DNA from: CAZPXF01 sp964590945
Lineage (GTDB): Bacteria > Bacillota > Clostridia > Lachnospirales > Lachnospiraceae
Direction of reading: 5' to 3'
Assembly: GCA_964590945.1 (NCBI GenBank)
Contig: CAZPXF010000084.1
Coordinates: 1 to 9,403, forward strand
DNA: 9,403 nucleotides
Position numbers and translations under genes: made by a program. Under the pieces are notes generated by a model. That model saw only the letters and a list, made by a program, of their open reading frames with translations, did not search any database and was not told the DNA's origin. This document shows positions 1 through 6,612 of the stretch, piece after piece. Within the stretch, counting starts at the first letter, position 1. Each line of letters begins with the position of its first letter.

Positions 1-16
1 TACATCTTTTCAGTTA

Positions 17-484
17 TCACCCAAGGTTGCGCACCTTGAAGTCTCTCTGCGCCTCCCGCTTCTGATCCTTCTTTGCTATATCCTGACGCTTGTCATATAG
101 CTTCTTACCACGCGCGACACCGATCTCCATTTTTACAAGGCTCCCTTTGAAATAGACCTTCAGCGGCACGACCGCCATTCCTTTCTCCTTTGTTTTGCCG
201 AGTATCTTATTGATCTCGGTCTTGTGGAGCAGGAGCTTTTTCGGACGCATAGGATCCCTGTTAAAGATATTTCCTTTTTCGTAAGGACTGATATGCATAC
301 CATATATGAACACCTCTCCCTTTTCAATGCGGATAAAGGATTCCTTGATACTGCACTTTCCCATCCGCAGGGACTTGACCTCCGTTCCGTGAAGGGCAAG
401 CCCTGCTTCATAAGTGTCCAGGATAAAATAATCGTGATATGCTTTTTTATTATTGGCGATAAGCTTTACCTGTTCCTTTGCCAC
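17..484 (-). CDS. smpB: SsrA-binding protein SmpB
   Basis: SmpB binds the tRNA-like domain of tmRNA and delivers it to stalled ribosomes in trans-translation. At 155 aa the protein has the usual family length. It opens with ANNKKAYHDYFILDTYEAGL, followed by HGTEVKSLR (residues 32-40), HISPYEKGN (64-72) and the basic C-terminal tail GKKLYDKRQDIAKKDQKRE (about 126-144), which enters the empty mRNA channel in known SmpB proteins. I chose the GTG start at 484 because it follows GGGAGGAG at a good distance and gives the standard N terminus. An upstream in-frame ATG at 514 would add ten atypical residues with no site behind it. The start lies inside the 3' end of rnr (35-nt overlap), so translation is probably coupled. 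The tmRNA gene often follows smpB, but the window ends 16 nt after the stop, so this cannot be tested. Confidence 0.97.
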   Translation of the reverse strand: MAKEQVKLIANNKKAYHDYFILDTYEAGLALHGTEVKSLRMGKCSIKESFIRIEKGEVFIYGMHISPYEKGNIFNRDPMRPKKLLLHKTEINKILGKTKEKGMAVVPLKVYFKGSLVKMEIGVARGKKLYDKRQDIAKKDQKREAQRDFKVRNLG

Positions 485-2327
485 TGTGACTCTCCTCCCT
501 TTCGTCCAGCTCAAAATCGATGGTTCTGCTTAACGTGTCGATACCGGCCACCTTCACCCGGACTTTCTGTCCAAGGCTATACGTTCTTCCGGTACGTTCA
601 CCCACCATCTGATACATATTTTCAATATAGTTATAATAGTCATCGTGCATTCTTGTCACATGTACAAGACCCTCTGCCGTGTTCGGAAGTTCAACATAGA
701 TGCCCCATTTCGTCACACCGGAGATCACACCCTCAAAGCTCTCGCCGATAAACCGCTTCATATATTCGGCTTTTTTGAGCTTAATGGTTTCACGCTCCGC
801 TTCGTCCGCACGTCTCTCCATCTCGCTGCTGTGCCTGCCCACTTCATCCAGGATACCGGCATAATGCTCCATCCTCCGGTTGTCCATCCGGCCCCTGATA
901 TTATCCTTGATGATCCGGTGTATCTGAAGATCCGGATACCGTCGGATCGGCGACGTGAAATGACAATAATAGCGGGAGGATAATCCGAAATGTCCCGCAG
1001 CCTCCGGCGTATACCGGGCCTGCTTCATAGAGCGGAGCGTCAATCTGCTGATCAGCGCTTCTTCCGGAGAGCCTTCTGTTTTATCCAGGAGTTTCTGAAC
1101 TTCCTTCGGGTGGATCGGATCCTGACGGATATGCATCGTATATCCGAAATTCCGGATAAATGCCGCCAGTTCCTTCATCTTCTTCTCCTCCGGCGCCTCA
1201 TGGCTACGGTAAAGAAACGGGATCTCCTGCCAGAAATAGTCCTCGGCAACCGTCTCGTTCGTGATCAGCATAAACTCTTCGATCAGCCGCGTTGCAACAT
1301 TTCTCTCATAAGGTTTCATGTCCACCGGATGGCCTTCTTCGTCCAGTATAACCTTTGTCTCCGGAAAATCAAAGTCGATCGCGCCCTTTTTTCTGCGTTT
1401 TGCCCGCAAAACAGACGCCAGCTCAGCCATTTCCTCAAACATCGGTACAAGCGCCCTGTATCTGTCAGTCTCTTTCGGATCATGATCTGTCAGGATCTTT
1501 TTCACGCTTGTATAACTCATGCGCTCGTCTACACAGATCACCGTCTCAGCAATCTCATGCCCGATCACATTGCCTTTACTGTCAATGTCCATCAGACAGC
1601 TCAGCGCAAGCCTGTCCTCGCCCGCATTTAAGGAACAGATCCCATTGGACAGCTTATGCGGGAGCATCGGGATGACACGATCTACAAGGTAAACACTGGC
1701 GCCGCGCAATTTCGCCTCCCGATCCAGCGCGCTGTTCTCCTGCACATAATTGGCAACATCTGCAATGTGTACTCCAAGGTGCCAGATATCCCCTTCCTTT
1801 GTAAGAGACACGGCATCATCCAGATCCTTCGCATCCTCGCCGTCGATCGTCACCATCTGTACCTTGCGCAGATCCTTCCGCCCCGCCATATCCGCCGCAG
1901 AAACCTCTTTTGCCACATTCGCAGCCTGCCGCAGGATCTTATCACCAAATTCCACCGGGATTCCAAAGTCTTTTATAATAGAAAGTATATCCGTTCCCGG
2001 GTCGTCAATATGCCCCAGGATCTCAACAATCTTTCCTTCCGGCTTCCTGCCCCCGCCGCCGTATGACGTAAGCTCTGCGACGACCTTGTGTCCTGTCACC
2101 GCGCCCATAGTCTTCTCGCCCGGAATAAAAATATCCTCCGTAAATCTACGGTTATCCGGAATCACAAAGCCGTACGTCTTATTCTTCTGAAAATATCCGA
2201 CGATCCGCGTTATACCTCCGGATAATCCCTGCGTATGAGACTGGCATACGTCAGTCGGCTGCTCCGGCGGCTCCTTCATATATTTTCTCTTCTGCGTCAA
2301 ATGCACCTTTCCTTCAAAATCATTCAT
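450..2327 (-). CDS. rnr: Ribonuclease R, apparently lacking the N-terminal HTH and first cold-shock domain
   Basis: RNase R is a processive 3'-5' exoribonuclease that degrades structured RNA and, with tmRNA-SmpB, the mRNAs of stalled ribosomes. From the ATG at 2327 it is 625 aa. A cold-shock/OB domain starts near residue 38 (GITRIVGYFQKNKTYGFV). The RNB catalytic domain carries IDGEDAKDLDDAV, whose metal-binding aspartates are D162, D168, D170 and D171. It also has the conserved HFTSPIRRYPDL segment near residue 455. An S1 domain follows (about 528-607), then a short charged tail. Family members in related Clostridia are, from memory, about 700 aa or more, with a helix-turn-helix and another cold-shock domain first. 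Those are absent here, and residues 1-37 are unrecognised. The start is backed by AAAGGA ten bases upstream. An in-frame GTG at 2405 lies inside the secG terminator and is unlikely. ATG at 2279 is an alternative with a weaker site. The catalytic core looks intact, so I call it a gene and not a pseudogene. The 3' end overlaps smpB. Confidence 0.9.
   Translation of the reverse strand: MNDFEGKVHLTQKRKYMKEPPEQPTDVCQSHTQGLSGGITRIVGYFQKNKTYGFVIPDNRRFTEDIFIPGEKTMGAVTGHKVVAELTSYGGGGRKPEGKIVEILGHIDDPGTDILSIIKDFGIPVEFGDKILRQAANVAKEVSAADMAGRKDLRKVQMVTIDGEDAKDLDDAVSLTKEGDIWHLGVHIADVANYVQENSALDREAKLRGASVYLVDRVIPMLPHKLSNGICSLNAGEDRLALSCLMDIDSKGNVIGHEIAETVICVDERMSYTSVKKILTDHDPKETDRYRALVPMFEEMAELASVLRAKRRKKGAIDFDFPETKVILDEEGHPVDMKPYERNVATRLIEEFMLITNETVAEDYFWQEIPFLYRSHEAPEEKKMKELAAFIRNFGYTMHIRQDPIHPKEVQKLLDKTEGSPEEALISRLTLRSMKQARYTPEAAGHFGLSSRYYCHFTSPIRRYPDLQIHRIIKDNIRGRMDNRRMEHYAGILDEVGRHSSEMERRADEAERETIKLKKAEYMKRFIGESFEGVISGVTKWGIYVELPNTAEGLVHVTRMHDDYYNYIENMYQMVGERTGRTYSLGQKVRVKVAGIDTLSRTIDFELDEREESHSGKGTGKAYRQ
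2232..2256 (-). other. Interlocking inverted repeats in the rnr 5' coding region
   Basis: Read on the rnr strand, GACTG (2256-2252) can pair with CAGTC (2243-2239), and CGTATG (2250-2245) can pair with CATACG (2237-2232). The two stems interleave with only one base between segments. They form either mutually exclusive hairpins or, if geometry permits, an H-type pseudoknot. They lie just upstream of codon 38, where recognisable RNase R sequence begins. The pairing is seen directly; any function is inference. Confidence 0.5.
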
Positions 2328-2348
2328 TGGTTCAAATTCCTTTGGTAA

Positions 2349-2392
2349 CTTCCCCCGAAGGTTTCCTCTACGGGAAACTACAGTTCCTGTAG
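2349..2392 (-). other. Three adjacent hairpins in the rnr leader
   Basis: Between the secG terminator and the rnr start, the transcript strand reads as three small stem-loops with no spacer: CTACAG-gaa-CTGTAG (2392-2378), GTTTCC-cgtaga-GGAAAC (2378-2361, sharing one base with the first) and CTTC-gggg-GAAG (2360-2349). The ribosome binding site AAAGGA follows. I do not recognise a known riboswitch or leader family. It may be a structured 5' leader or the remains of a small palindromic element. Confidence 0.5.
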
Positions 2393-2427
2393 AAAAAGAA
2401 AACACCCTTAACGATCTAAGAGTGTTT
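2391..2427 (-). terminator. Rho-independent terminator after secG
   Basis: On the minus strand AAACACTCTTA pairs with TAAGGGTGTTT (11 bp with one wobble pair, six-base loop), followed directly by the T-rich tract TCTTTTTCT. It begins about 30 nt after the secG stop. It separates secG from rnr, so rnr needs read-through or its own promoter, which I could not place. Confidence 0.85.
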
Positions 2428-2458
2428 CTACATTCATCTTCGTGTGTTTTAATTGTTC

Positions 2459-2707
2459 CTATGCGAAAATACTCAGGTTCAATGCCCCTGCAAGAACAAA
2501 GAAAAGAAAAACCATCAACTTCGTCAGCTTAACAAGCATACCCTCGCGCGTACGTCCCTTGTTCTGACTCCAATACGTATCTCCGGTATAACCGCCGCCG
2601 ATCGAACCAAGTCCCTGCGTCTTACCTTCCTGCATCAAAACAACTACTGTCAATGCGATACAGTCTATAACTAATAAAATTGTCAGCACGATCTTTAAAA
2701 TATCCAT
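2459..2707 (-). CDS. secG: Preprotein translocase subunit SecG
   Basis: SecG is the small accessory subunit of the SecYEG channel and stimulates SecA-driven export across the cytoplasmic membrane. The 82-aa protein has the family form: a first membrane helix at about residues 3-25, the cytoplasmic loop VLMQEGKTQGLGSIGGG that is diagnostic for SecG, a polar stretch with SQNKGRTREG, and a second helix at about 60-80 ending near the C terminus. I chose ATG 2707 because AGGAGGTG lies five bases upstream and the protein then starts at the membrane helix. An in-frame ATG at 2767 would add a glycine-rich 20-residue extension unlike SecG, made of leader sequence. It has its own promoter and terminator and sits between eno and rnr, the usual clostridial order. 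Confidence 0.95.
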   Translation of the reverse strand: MDILKIVLTILLVIDCIALTVVVLMQEGKTQGLGSIGGGYTGDTYWSQNKGRTREGMLVKLTKLMVFLFFVLAGALNLSIFA

Positions 2708-2779
2708 CCTTGCACCTCCTGCAATAAACCCATAGAAGCCTCCACCGGAATTATCCTCCGGATTCATGGCAACAAGGGT

Positions 2780-2808
2780 ATTCTATCATAGCAGATTCAT
2801 GATTTCAA
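2780..2808 (-). promoter_or_regulatory. Sigma-A promoter for secG
   Basis: On the minus strand a -35 box TTGAAA (2808-2803) and a -10 box TAGAAT (2785-2780) are separated by exactly 17 bp, with a TG extending the -10. The predicted start near 2773 gives a leader of about 65 nt before the secG ATG. That leader contains a short CCGGA/TCCGG stem-loop. Confidence 0.8.
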
Positions 2809-2820
2809 GATATTTTCCAA

Positions 2821-2856
2821 TTTTTGCGCTGATTTTTGTTCGAATTTTTGTTCGAA
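2821..2856. repeat. 12-bp tandem repeat downstream of eno
   Basis: The unit TTTTTGTTCGAA occurs twice exactly (2833-2844 and 2845-2856). A degenerate third unit, TTTTTGCGCTGA, lies at 2821-2832. On the eno strand it reads TTCGAACAAAAA, and the palindromic TTCGAA copies can pair with each other. A 5-bp stem, AGCAT-gagg-ATGCT, lies just before it, directly after the eno stop. There is no T tract, so it is not a convincing intrinsic terminator. Confidence 0.75.
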
Positions 2857-2869
2857 GCATCCTCATGCT

Positions 2870-4168
2870 CTAGCAGCTGAAAGGATCCAGATATTCTGCG
2901 CTCTCCCCAAGCCAGCCCTCAATCCGGAGCAGATGGTTGTACTTGGACGTGCGCTCCGCACGGCATGGCGCTCCGGTCTTAATCTGCCCGGCGCTGAACG
3001 CTACTGCAAGATCCGCAATAAACGCATCCTCCGTATCGCCGGATCTGTGGGAAATAATGGTTTTATACCCGGCCTCTTTTGCCATACGTATTGTGTCCAT
3101 CGTCTCAGAGAGGCTTCCGATCTGATTTGGCTTGATCAGAATTGCATTGGCAAGGCCTTTCTGAATTCCCATTTTCAGGCGTTTTGGATTGGTAACAAAA
3201 AGATCATCTCCCACAAGCTGGATATCCTTTCCGAGGCATTCCGTAATCTTCTTCCACCCATCCAGGTCATCCTGATCCAGCGGATCTTCAATGGATACGA
3301 TCGGGAAATCCGCCGTCAGACTTCTGTAAAAATCGATCATTTCCCCGGTATTACGGACAACATCCTTCTCCTCGATGGTACTCTCCGCCGGAAAATAATA
3401 TGCATTTCTATCCTTATCGTACAATTCACTTGCCGCCGCATCCATCGCAATTGCAATCTCTTCTCCCGGTCTATATCCCGCCTTTGCGATCGCCCGGGTC
3501 AAAAACTCCAGCGCTTCTCTCGTTCCGGTAAGATTCGGGGCAAATCCTCCCTCGTCGCCGACATTCCGGTTTACATTCCTCTCCGCCATCAGCTCACTCA
3601 GGGTATGATAAACCTCCGCTCCTGCGCGAAGGGCCTCCTTATAGCAGCAGAATTTTTTCGGCATGATCATAAATTCCTGAATATCCAGCGTATTATCCGC
3701 ATGGACGCCCCCGTTGATAACATTCATCATCGGCACCGGAAGCTTTGTCGTATGGACTCCGCCCATATATTGATAGAGCGGCAGTCCTATCGCTCTGGCC
3801 GCCGCCTTTGCCGCCGCGATCGATGCTCCAAGTATCGCATTTGCCCCAAGCCCGTTTTTATTTTCTGTTTGATCGATTTTCTTCAGTATCCTGTCAATCT
3901 GCATCTGGTCCAGCACATTGACTCCAATGATCTCTCTTGCAATTTCATGATTCACATGGTCGACCGCCTTCTGCACGCCTTTTCCACCATATCTTTCATC
4001 GCGATCCCTAAGCTCCGTTGCTTCATAAAGACCTGTAGACGCCCCGGAAGGAACCTGTGCACGTCCCACCTTCTCTTCTGCTAAAACTTCTACTTCTATC
4101 GTCGGATTCCCGCGTGAATCCAAAACTTCTCTGGCATAAATATCTGAAATTGGTATATGCTTTAACAT
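2870..4168 (-). CDS. eno: Enolase (phosphopyruvate hydratase)
   Basis: Enolase interconverts 2-phosphoglycerate and phosphoenolpyruvate in glycolysis, in the cytoplasm. The 432-aa protein is full length for the family. The N-terminal part has LDSRGNPT and PSGASTG (about residues 40-46, active-site lid). Metal ligands match D243, E294 and D321 (in SIEDPLDQDD and VGDDLFVTN). Catalytic residues match E165, E206 (GDEGGFAP), K346 (IKPNQIG), H374 (SHRSGDTED) and K397. SHRSGDTED differs conservatively from the usual SHRSGETED. The ATG at 4168 is preceded by AAGGAGG at nine bases. An in-frame TTG three codons earlier is too close to that site. The C terminus ends DPFSC, somewhat divergent. No strong promoter stands out upstream; a TATAAC box in the shared AT-rich region with tRNA-Leu is possible but weak. 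Other glycolytic genes that often precede it (pgk, tpiA, gpmI) are absent here. Confidence 0.97.
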   Translation of the reverse strand: MLKHIPISDIYAREVLDSRGNPTIEVEVLAEEKVGRAQVPSGASTGLYEATELRDRDERYGGKGVQKAVDHVNHEIAREIIGVNVLDQMQIDRILKKIDQTENKNGLGANAILGASIAAAKAAARAIGLPLYQYMGGVHTTKLPVPMMNVINGGVHADNTLDIQEFMIMPKKFCCYKEALRAGAEVYHTLSELMAERNVNRNVGDEGGFAPNLTGTREALEFLTRAIAKAGYRPGEEIAIAMDAAASELYDKDRNAYYFPAESTIEEKDVVRNTGEMIDFYRSLTADFPIVSIEDPLDQDDLDGWKKITECLGKDIQLVGDDLFVTNPKRLKMGIQKGLANAILIKPNQIGSLSETMDTIRMAKEAGYKTIISHRSGDTEDAFIADLAVAFSAGQIKTGAPCRAERTSKYNHLLRIEGWLGESAEYLDPFSC

Positions 4169-4218
4169 CCTCTTCAACCTCCTTTTCTACAGTATGTGAA
4201 TTTTTTTCAAAAAAATAC

Positions 4219-4248
4219 TTTACAAATACAATCATTCTGTTATATAAT
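4219..4248 (+). promoter_or_regulatory. Promoter for tRNA-Leu
   Basis: A -35 box TTTACA (4219-4224) and a perfect -10 box TATAAT (4243-4248) are separated by 18 bp. The predicted start is about 20 nt before the mature tRNA end. The region also holds the eno upstream sequence on the other strand, so the divergent promoters must lie very close together. Confidence 0.75.
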
Positions 4249-4275
4249 CAATTCGTTGCCGACAAAAGCAATTAT

Positions 4276-4360
4276 GCAGGAATGGCGGAATTGGCAGACG
4301 CGCACGGTTCAGGTCCGTGTGAACATTACGTTCATGAGGGTTCAAGTCCCTTTTCCTGCA
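4276..4360 (+). tRNA. tRNA-Leu(CAG)
   Basis: This decodes CUG leucine codons. The 85-nt gene folds as a class II tRNA. The acceptor stem is GCAGGAA/TTCCTGC with discriminator A. The D arm contains TGGC and GGCAGACGC. The anticodon stem CACGG/CCGTG holds the loop TTCAGGT, giving anticodon CAG at 4310-4312. The long variable arm TGAAC-attac-GTTCA is diagnostic for leucine or serine, and the T arm carries GGTTCAAGTCC. CCA is not encoded. It is the only plus-strand gene in the window and has its own promoter and terminator. Confidence 0.97.
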
Positions 4361-4376
4361 TTACAGAATTGATGAG

Positions 4377-4406
4377 GAATCCTTGATCTTCAAGGGTTCT
4401 TTTTTT
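4377..4406 (+). terminator. Rho-independent terminator after tRNA-Leu
   Basis: GAATCCTTGA pairs with TCAAGGGTTC (10 bp including one G-T pair, three-base loop), followed by a run of at least six T. It begins 16 nt after the tRNA. Confidence 0.9.
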
Positions 4407-4429
4407 ACGTACCGGGAATAAAAGACAGC

Positions 4430-4484
4430 ACGCGCAAAGCCTGCGGCGGGATGAATTCCATCACCCCCCGCAGGCCTTGCGCGT
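4430..4484 (-). terminator. Very large hairpin ending the ABC transporter operon
   Basis: Two 21-nt arms (4430-4450 and 4464-4484) pair with only two mismatches. The 13-nt loop can itself form ATG/CAT. The arms are GC-rich, centred on GCCTGCGG and its partner. Read on the minus strand it follows the permease gene and is followed by CTGTCTTTTATT, a modest T-rich stretch. It most likely terminates the transporter transcript and blocks convergent read-through with tRNA-Leu. It is much longer than the other terminators in the window. Confidence 0.7.
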
Positions 4485-4512
4485 TTCGTATATTTGTATA
4501 TATAATATTGGC

Positions 4513-4533
4513 TCTTTCGGTACACCTGAAAGA
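4513..4533 (-). other. Short hairpin directly after the permease stop codon
   Basis: On the minus strand TCTTTC pairs with GAAAGA and the interior GGT with ACC, with one bulged A. It abuts the stop codon and has no T tract, so it may act as an mRNA 3'-end stabiliser or be incidental. Confidence 0.35.
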
Positions 4534-6612
4534 TCATGATTTGTTCAAAATGATGTTCTTACTTCCCACATATGTCGCCAGAAAATATCCTCCGTACACC
4601 AGCACAAGAAATACTGCTGTTGCAATGACAGAAGGAAGCAATTCCGCCGGTTTTACCTGAACGGAAAACAGCTTTAACGCAAACTGAATGCCGAAAATGG
4701 AATGGATGACCGCCAGTCCGAGCGGCAGGATAAAGAAGATTCCAATCTGCCGGAATAAAGCCTGATTGATCATACGCCCGTCCATACCGATCTGCCGCAG
4801 TATGTCATACCGCTGCCGGTTATCGGAGCTTTCCGTCAATTCCTTCAGAGCCAGGATCGCAGAGCTTGCGATCAGGAAAATGATCCCCAGATAGATTGCA
4901 ATAAAGGTAATAATCGTTGCCACTCCTTTGCTTGATTCCTGCAAATTAATTTTCGTCACACCATCAAGCTCAATGCCTTTTCTCTCAAGCTGGTCTAAAA
5001 AACCCGTTTCATCTCCGTAATTCGTAAAAATATCCTCGATCTTCTCTTTTCCAGCTTCGTCCTCCGCATTGTAATTTGCCGCCAGAACATAATACTCCTT
5101 CATATCCTCCGAAAGTCCGCAATTATCCGGAACAAGGATGATCCCGGTATTCGTATGACTGTTGGACATCAGAATATACCCCTCCTTGCATTCCCTGTAT
5201 CTGGAATGCAGCGTCCTGCCCGCTATGGTCATATCTGTTTCCCCACTTTGAAGCGCGCGGTTTCTTATATCCTCCATACTACTGAAATCACACAGTACAA
5301 TGTACTCGTCATCCTCCAATTCATACTCCGTGATTCCATACAGCCTCGCGATCCGGTTATAATCCGATACCCGGACCAGCTTTTCCGCCGTGTCATACGC
5401 AAGCGTCGGATTTTCCTTCTTTACTTCTTCAAATACATTCCCAAGAGAATCCGCCCATGTCCAGTCATCCGCAGCGTAGACTTCCATTTCCTCAACATCC
5501 TTCAGGATCTGATCCGTATGAAGACCATTTTCCTCCAGCGTATCGCTGATCTTCTGTCTGGAATTCATGATCTGAACATCTGAATACTCCCCGTTATCCG
5601 GAAGATTGGCCGTTTTAAAAAGATTGATATCCACCGGCGTCATTTCCTTCAGATCCTCTGTCAGATACCGGTTCAGTGAAAGCGCCGCAGACAAAACAGA
5701 TATTGTCATAAAAAGCAGCAGGCAGATGATCGTCATGCTCATTAAGGTCGTATTGATCTTATTGTGGATCTGACGGAGCACAAATACATTGGATCCCCGC
5801 AGATAAACCTGTTTCCTGGATTGTACCAGCTTCAGGATAAATCCGGATAATGACCAGAAAATGAGAAATGTTGAGACAATTCCCATCAATATCGGCCACA
5901 TGATCTGATCGGCAGTTTTTAATTGTTCAAATCCAGACGTAACAAGATAATATGCGTATCCAAGCACTATAACAGCGATTACAAATACGATCACGCACAG
6001 CAGCGGATTTTTCATCTTCACCTTTTCATTCTTTTTAGCTGCCGTCAGAAGATCGATCAGCTTATATCTTGATATCGCAAAGGTATTGAAGATCATAACT
6101 GCCGCGTACATGATTCCGAAATAGATACCTGTTCTAATGCATGCGCCGGCAGAAAATACGAAGGTAAATTCCGTCATGTCCGCCTCAAATAGTTTTGCCA
6201 CCAGAACAGACATGAACTGCGAGCCGAACACTCCGATCACGATTCCTGCTGCCAGAGAAAACAGACCGATTATCAATGTCTCCATCACCAGAATACCGGA
6301 AATCCGCCATTTCCCCATGCCGAGCATCATGTAAAGGCCGAACTCCTTCTTTCTTCTTTTTATAAGGAAGTTATTTGCATAGACGATCAGAAATCCCAGT
6401 ACGACCGCTACAAATACGGATACCCATTTCAGCATTTCTATCATCAATTGGATGATCTCCCTCGTGGAGTTGCTGACTTTTAACATGGCCTCCTGGCTTT
6501 CCAGTGAGTTGAACATATAAAAGATTGCAACGCCTAAGACCAGCGTCAGAAAATAAATCGTGTAATCCTTCATGCTTTTTCTTATATTTTTTATGGATAA
6601 TCTAAATAACAT
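4534..6612 (-). CDS. BceB-type ABC transporter permease (FtsX-like), peptide antibiotic resistance
   Basis: This is the membrane partner of the ATPase next door. BceB-type permeases detect peptide antibiotics acting on lipid II cycle intermediates, signal to an intramembrane-sensing kinase and confer resistance. The 692-aa protein shows ten hydrophobic segments at about residues 17-35, 62-82, 104-135, 155-178, 204-224, 238-260, 291-312, 564-588, 620-643 and 660-684. A large hydrophilic, acidic outer domain (about 313-563) lies between helices 7 and 8, which is the hallmark of BceB. Two FtsX-type coupling segments are visible: RRKKEFGLYMMLGM (86-99) and RYDILRQIGM (601-610). The outer domain has three cysteines (C441, C475, C498). 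ATG 6612 overlaps the end of the ATPase gene by 11 nt, and GGAGGTGA lies eight bases upstream. Substrate cannot be read from sequence; bacitracin, lantibiotics and similar peptides are all possible. Confidence 0.93.
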   Translation of the reverse strand: MLFRLSIKNIRKSMKDYTIYFLTLVLGVAIFYMFNSLESQEAMLKVSNSTREIIQLMIEMLKWVSVFVAVVLGFLIVYANNFLIKRRKKEFGLYMMLGMGKWRISGILVMETLIIGLFSLAAGIVIGVFGSQFMSVLVAKLFEADMTEFTFVFSAGACIRTGIYFGIMYAAVMIFNTFAISRYKLIDLLTAAKKNEKVKMKNPLLCVIVFVIAVIVLGYAYYLVTSGFEQLKTADQIMWPILMGIVSTFLIFWSLSGFILKLVQSRKQVYLRGSNVFVLRQIHNKINTTLMSMTIICLLLFMTISVLSAALSLNRYLTEDLKEMTPVDINLFKTANLPDNGEYSDVQIMNSRQKISDTLEENGLHTDQILKDVEEMEVYAADDWTWADSLGNVFEEVKKENPTLAYDTAEKLVRVSDYNRIARLYGITEYELEDDEYIVLCDFSSMEDIRNRALQSGETDMTIAGRTLHSRYRECKEGYILMSNSHTNTGIILVPDNCGLSEDMKEYYVLAANYNAEDEAGKEKIEDIFTNYGDETGFLDQLERKGIELDGVTKINLQESSKGVATIITFIAIYLGIIFLIASSAILALKELTESSDNRQRYDILRQIGMDGRMINQALFRQIGIFFILPLGLAVIHSIFGIQFALKLFSVQVKPAELLPSVIATAVFLVLVYGGYFLATYVGSKNIILNKS

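Noticed and set aside
224..2190. Several plus-strand open frames opposite rnr and smpB
   Set aside because: All are antisense shadows of the RNase R and SmpB genes, with low-complexity translations and no start signals.
2328..2405. GTG at 2405 as the rnr start, giving 651 residues
   Set aside because: The codon lies in the 3' arm of the secG terminator, has no ribosome binding site, and adds 26 residues encoded by the leader hairpins. The ATG at 2327 has AAAGGA upstream.
2626..2634. TTCCTGCAT inside secG as a possible attachment repeat of the tRNA-Leu 3' end
   Set aside because: Nine matching bases in coding sequence are expected by chance, and no integrase or second border was found.
2708..2767. 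N-terminal extension of SecG from an ATG at 2767
   Set aside because: It lies between the promoter and the strong AGGAGGTG site, has no site of its own, and makes a glycine-rich leader unlike SecG.
2933..4084. Long open frame on the plus strand opposite enolase
   Set aside because: It is antisense to a complete, motif-verified enolase, its translation resembles no protein family, and no ribosome binding site or promoter precedes it. It reflects the codon bias of the real gene.
4169..4275. A distinct eno promoter in the AT-rich divergent region
   Set aside because: Candidates such as TATAAC have poor -35 partners or wrong spacing, so none is annotated as a feature.
4057..4386. Plus-strand open frame running through tRNA-Leu
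   Set aside because: It overlaps the eno 5' end, the tRNA promoter and the whole tRNA. The tRNA is certain, so this is not a protein gene.
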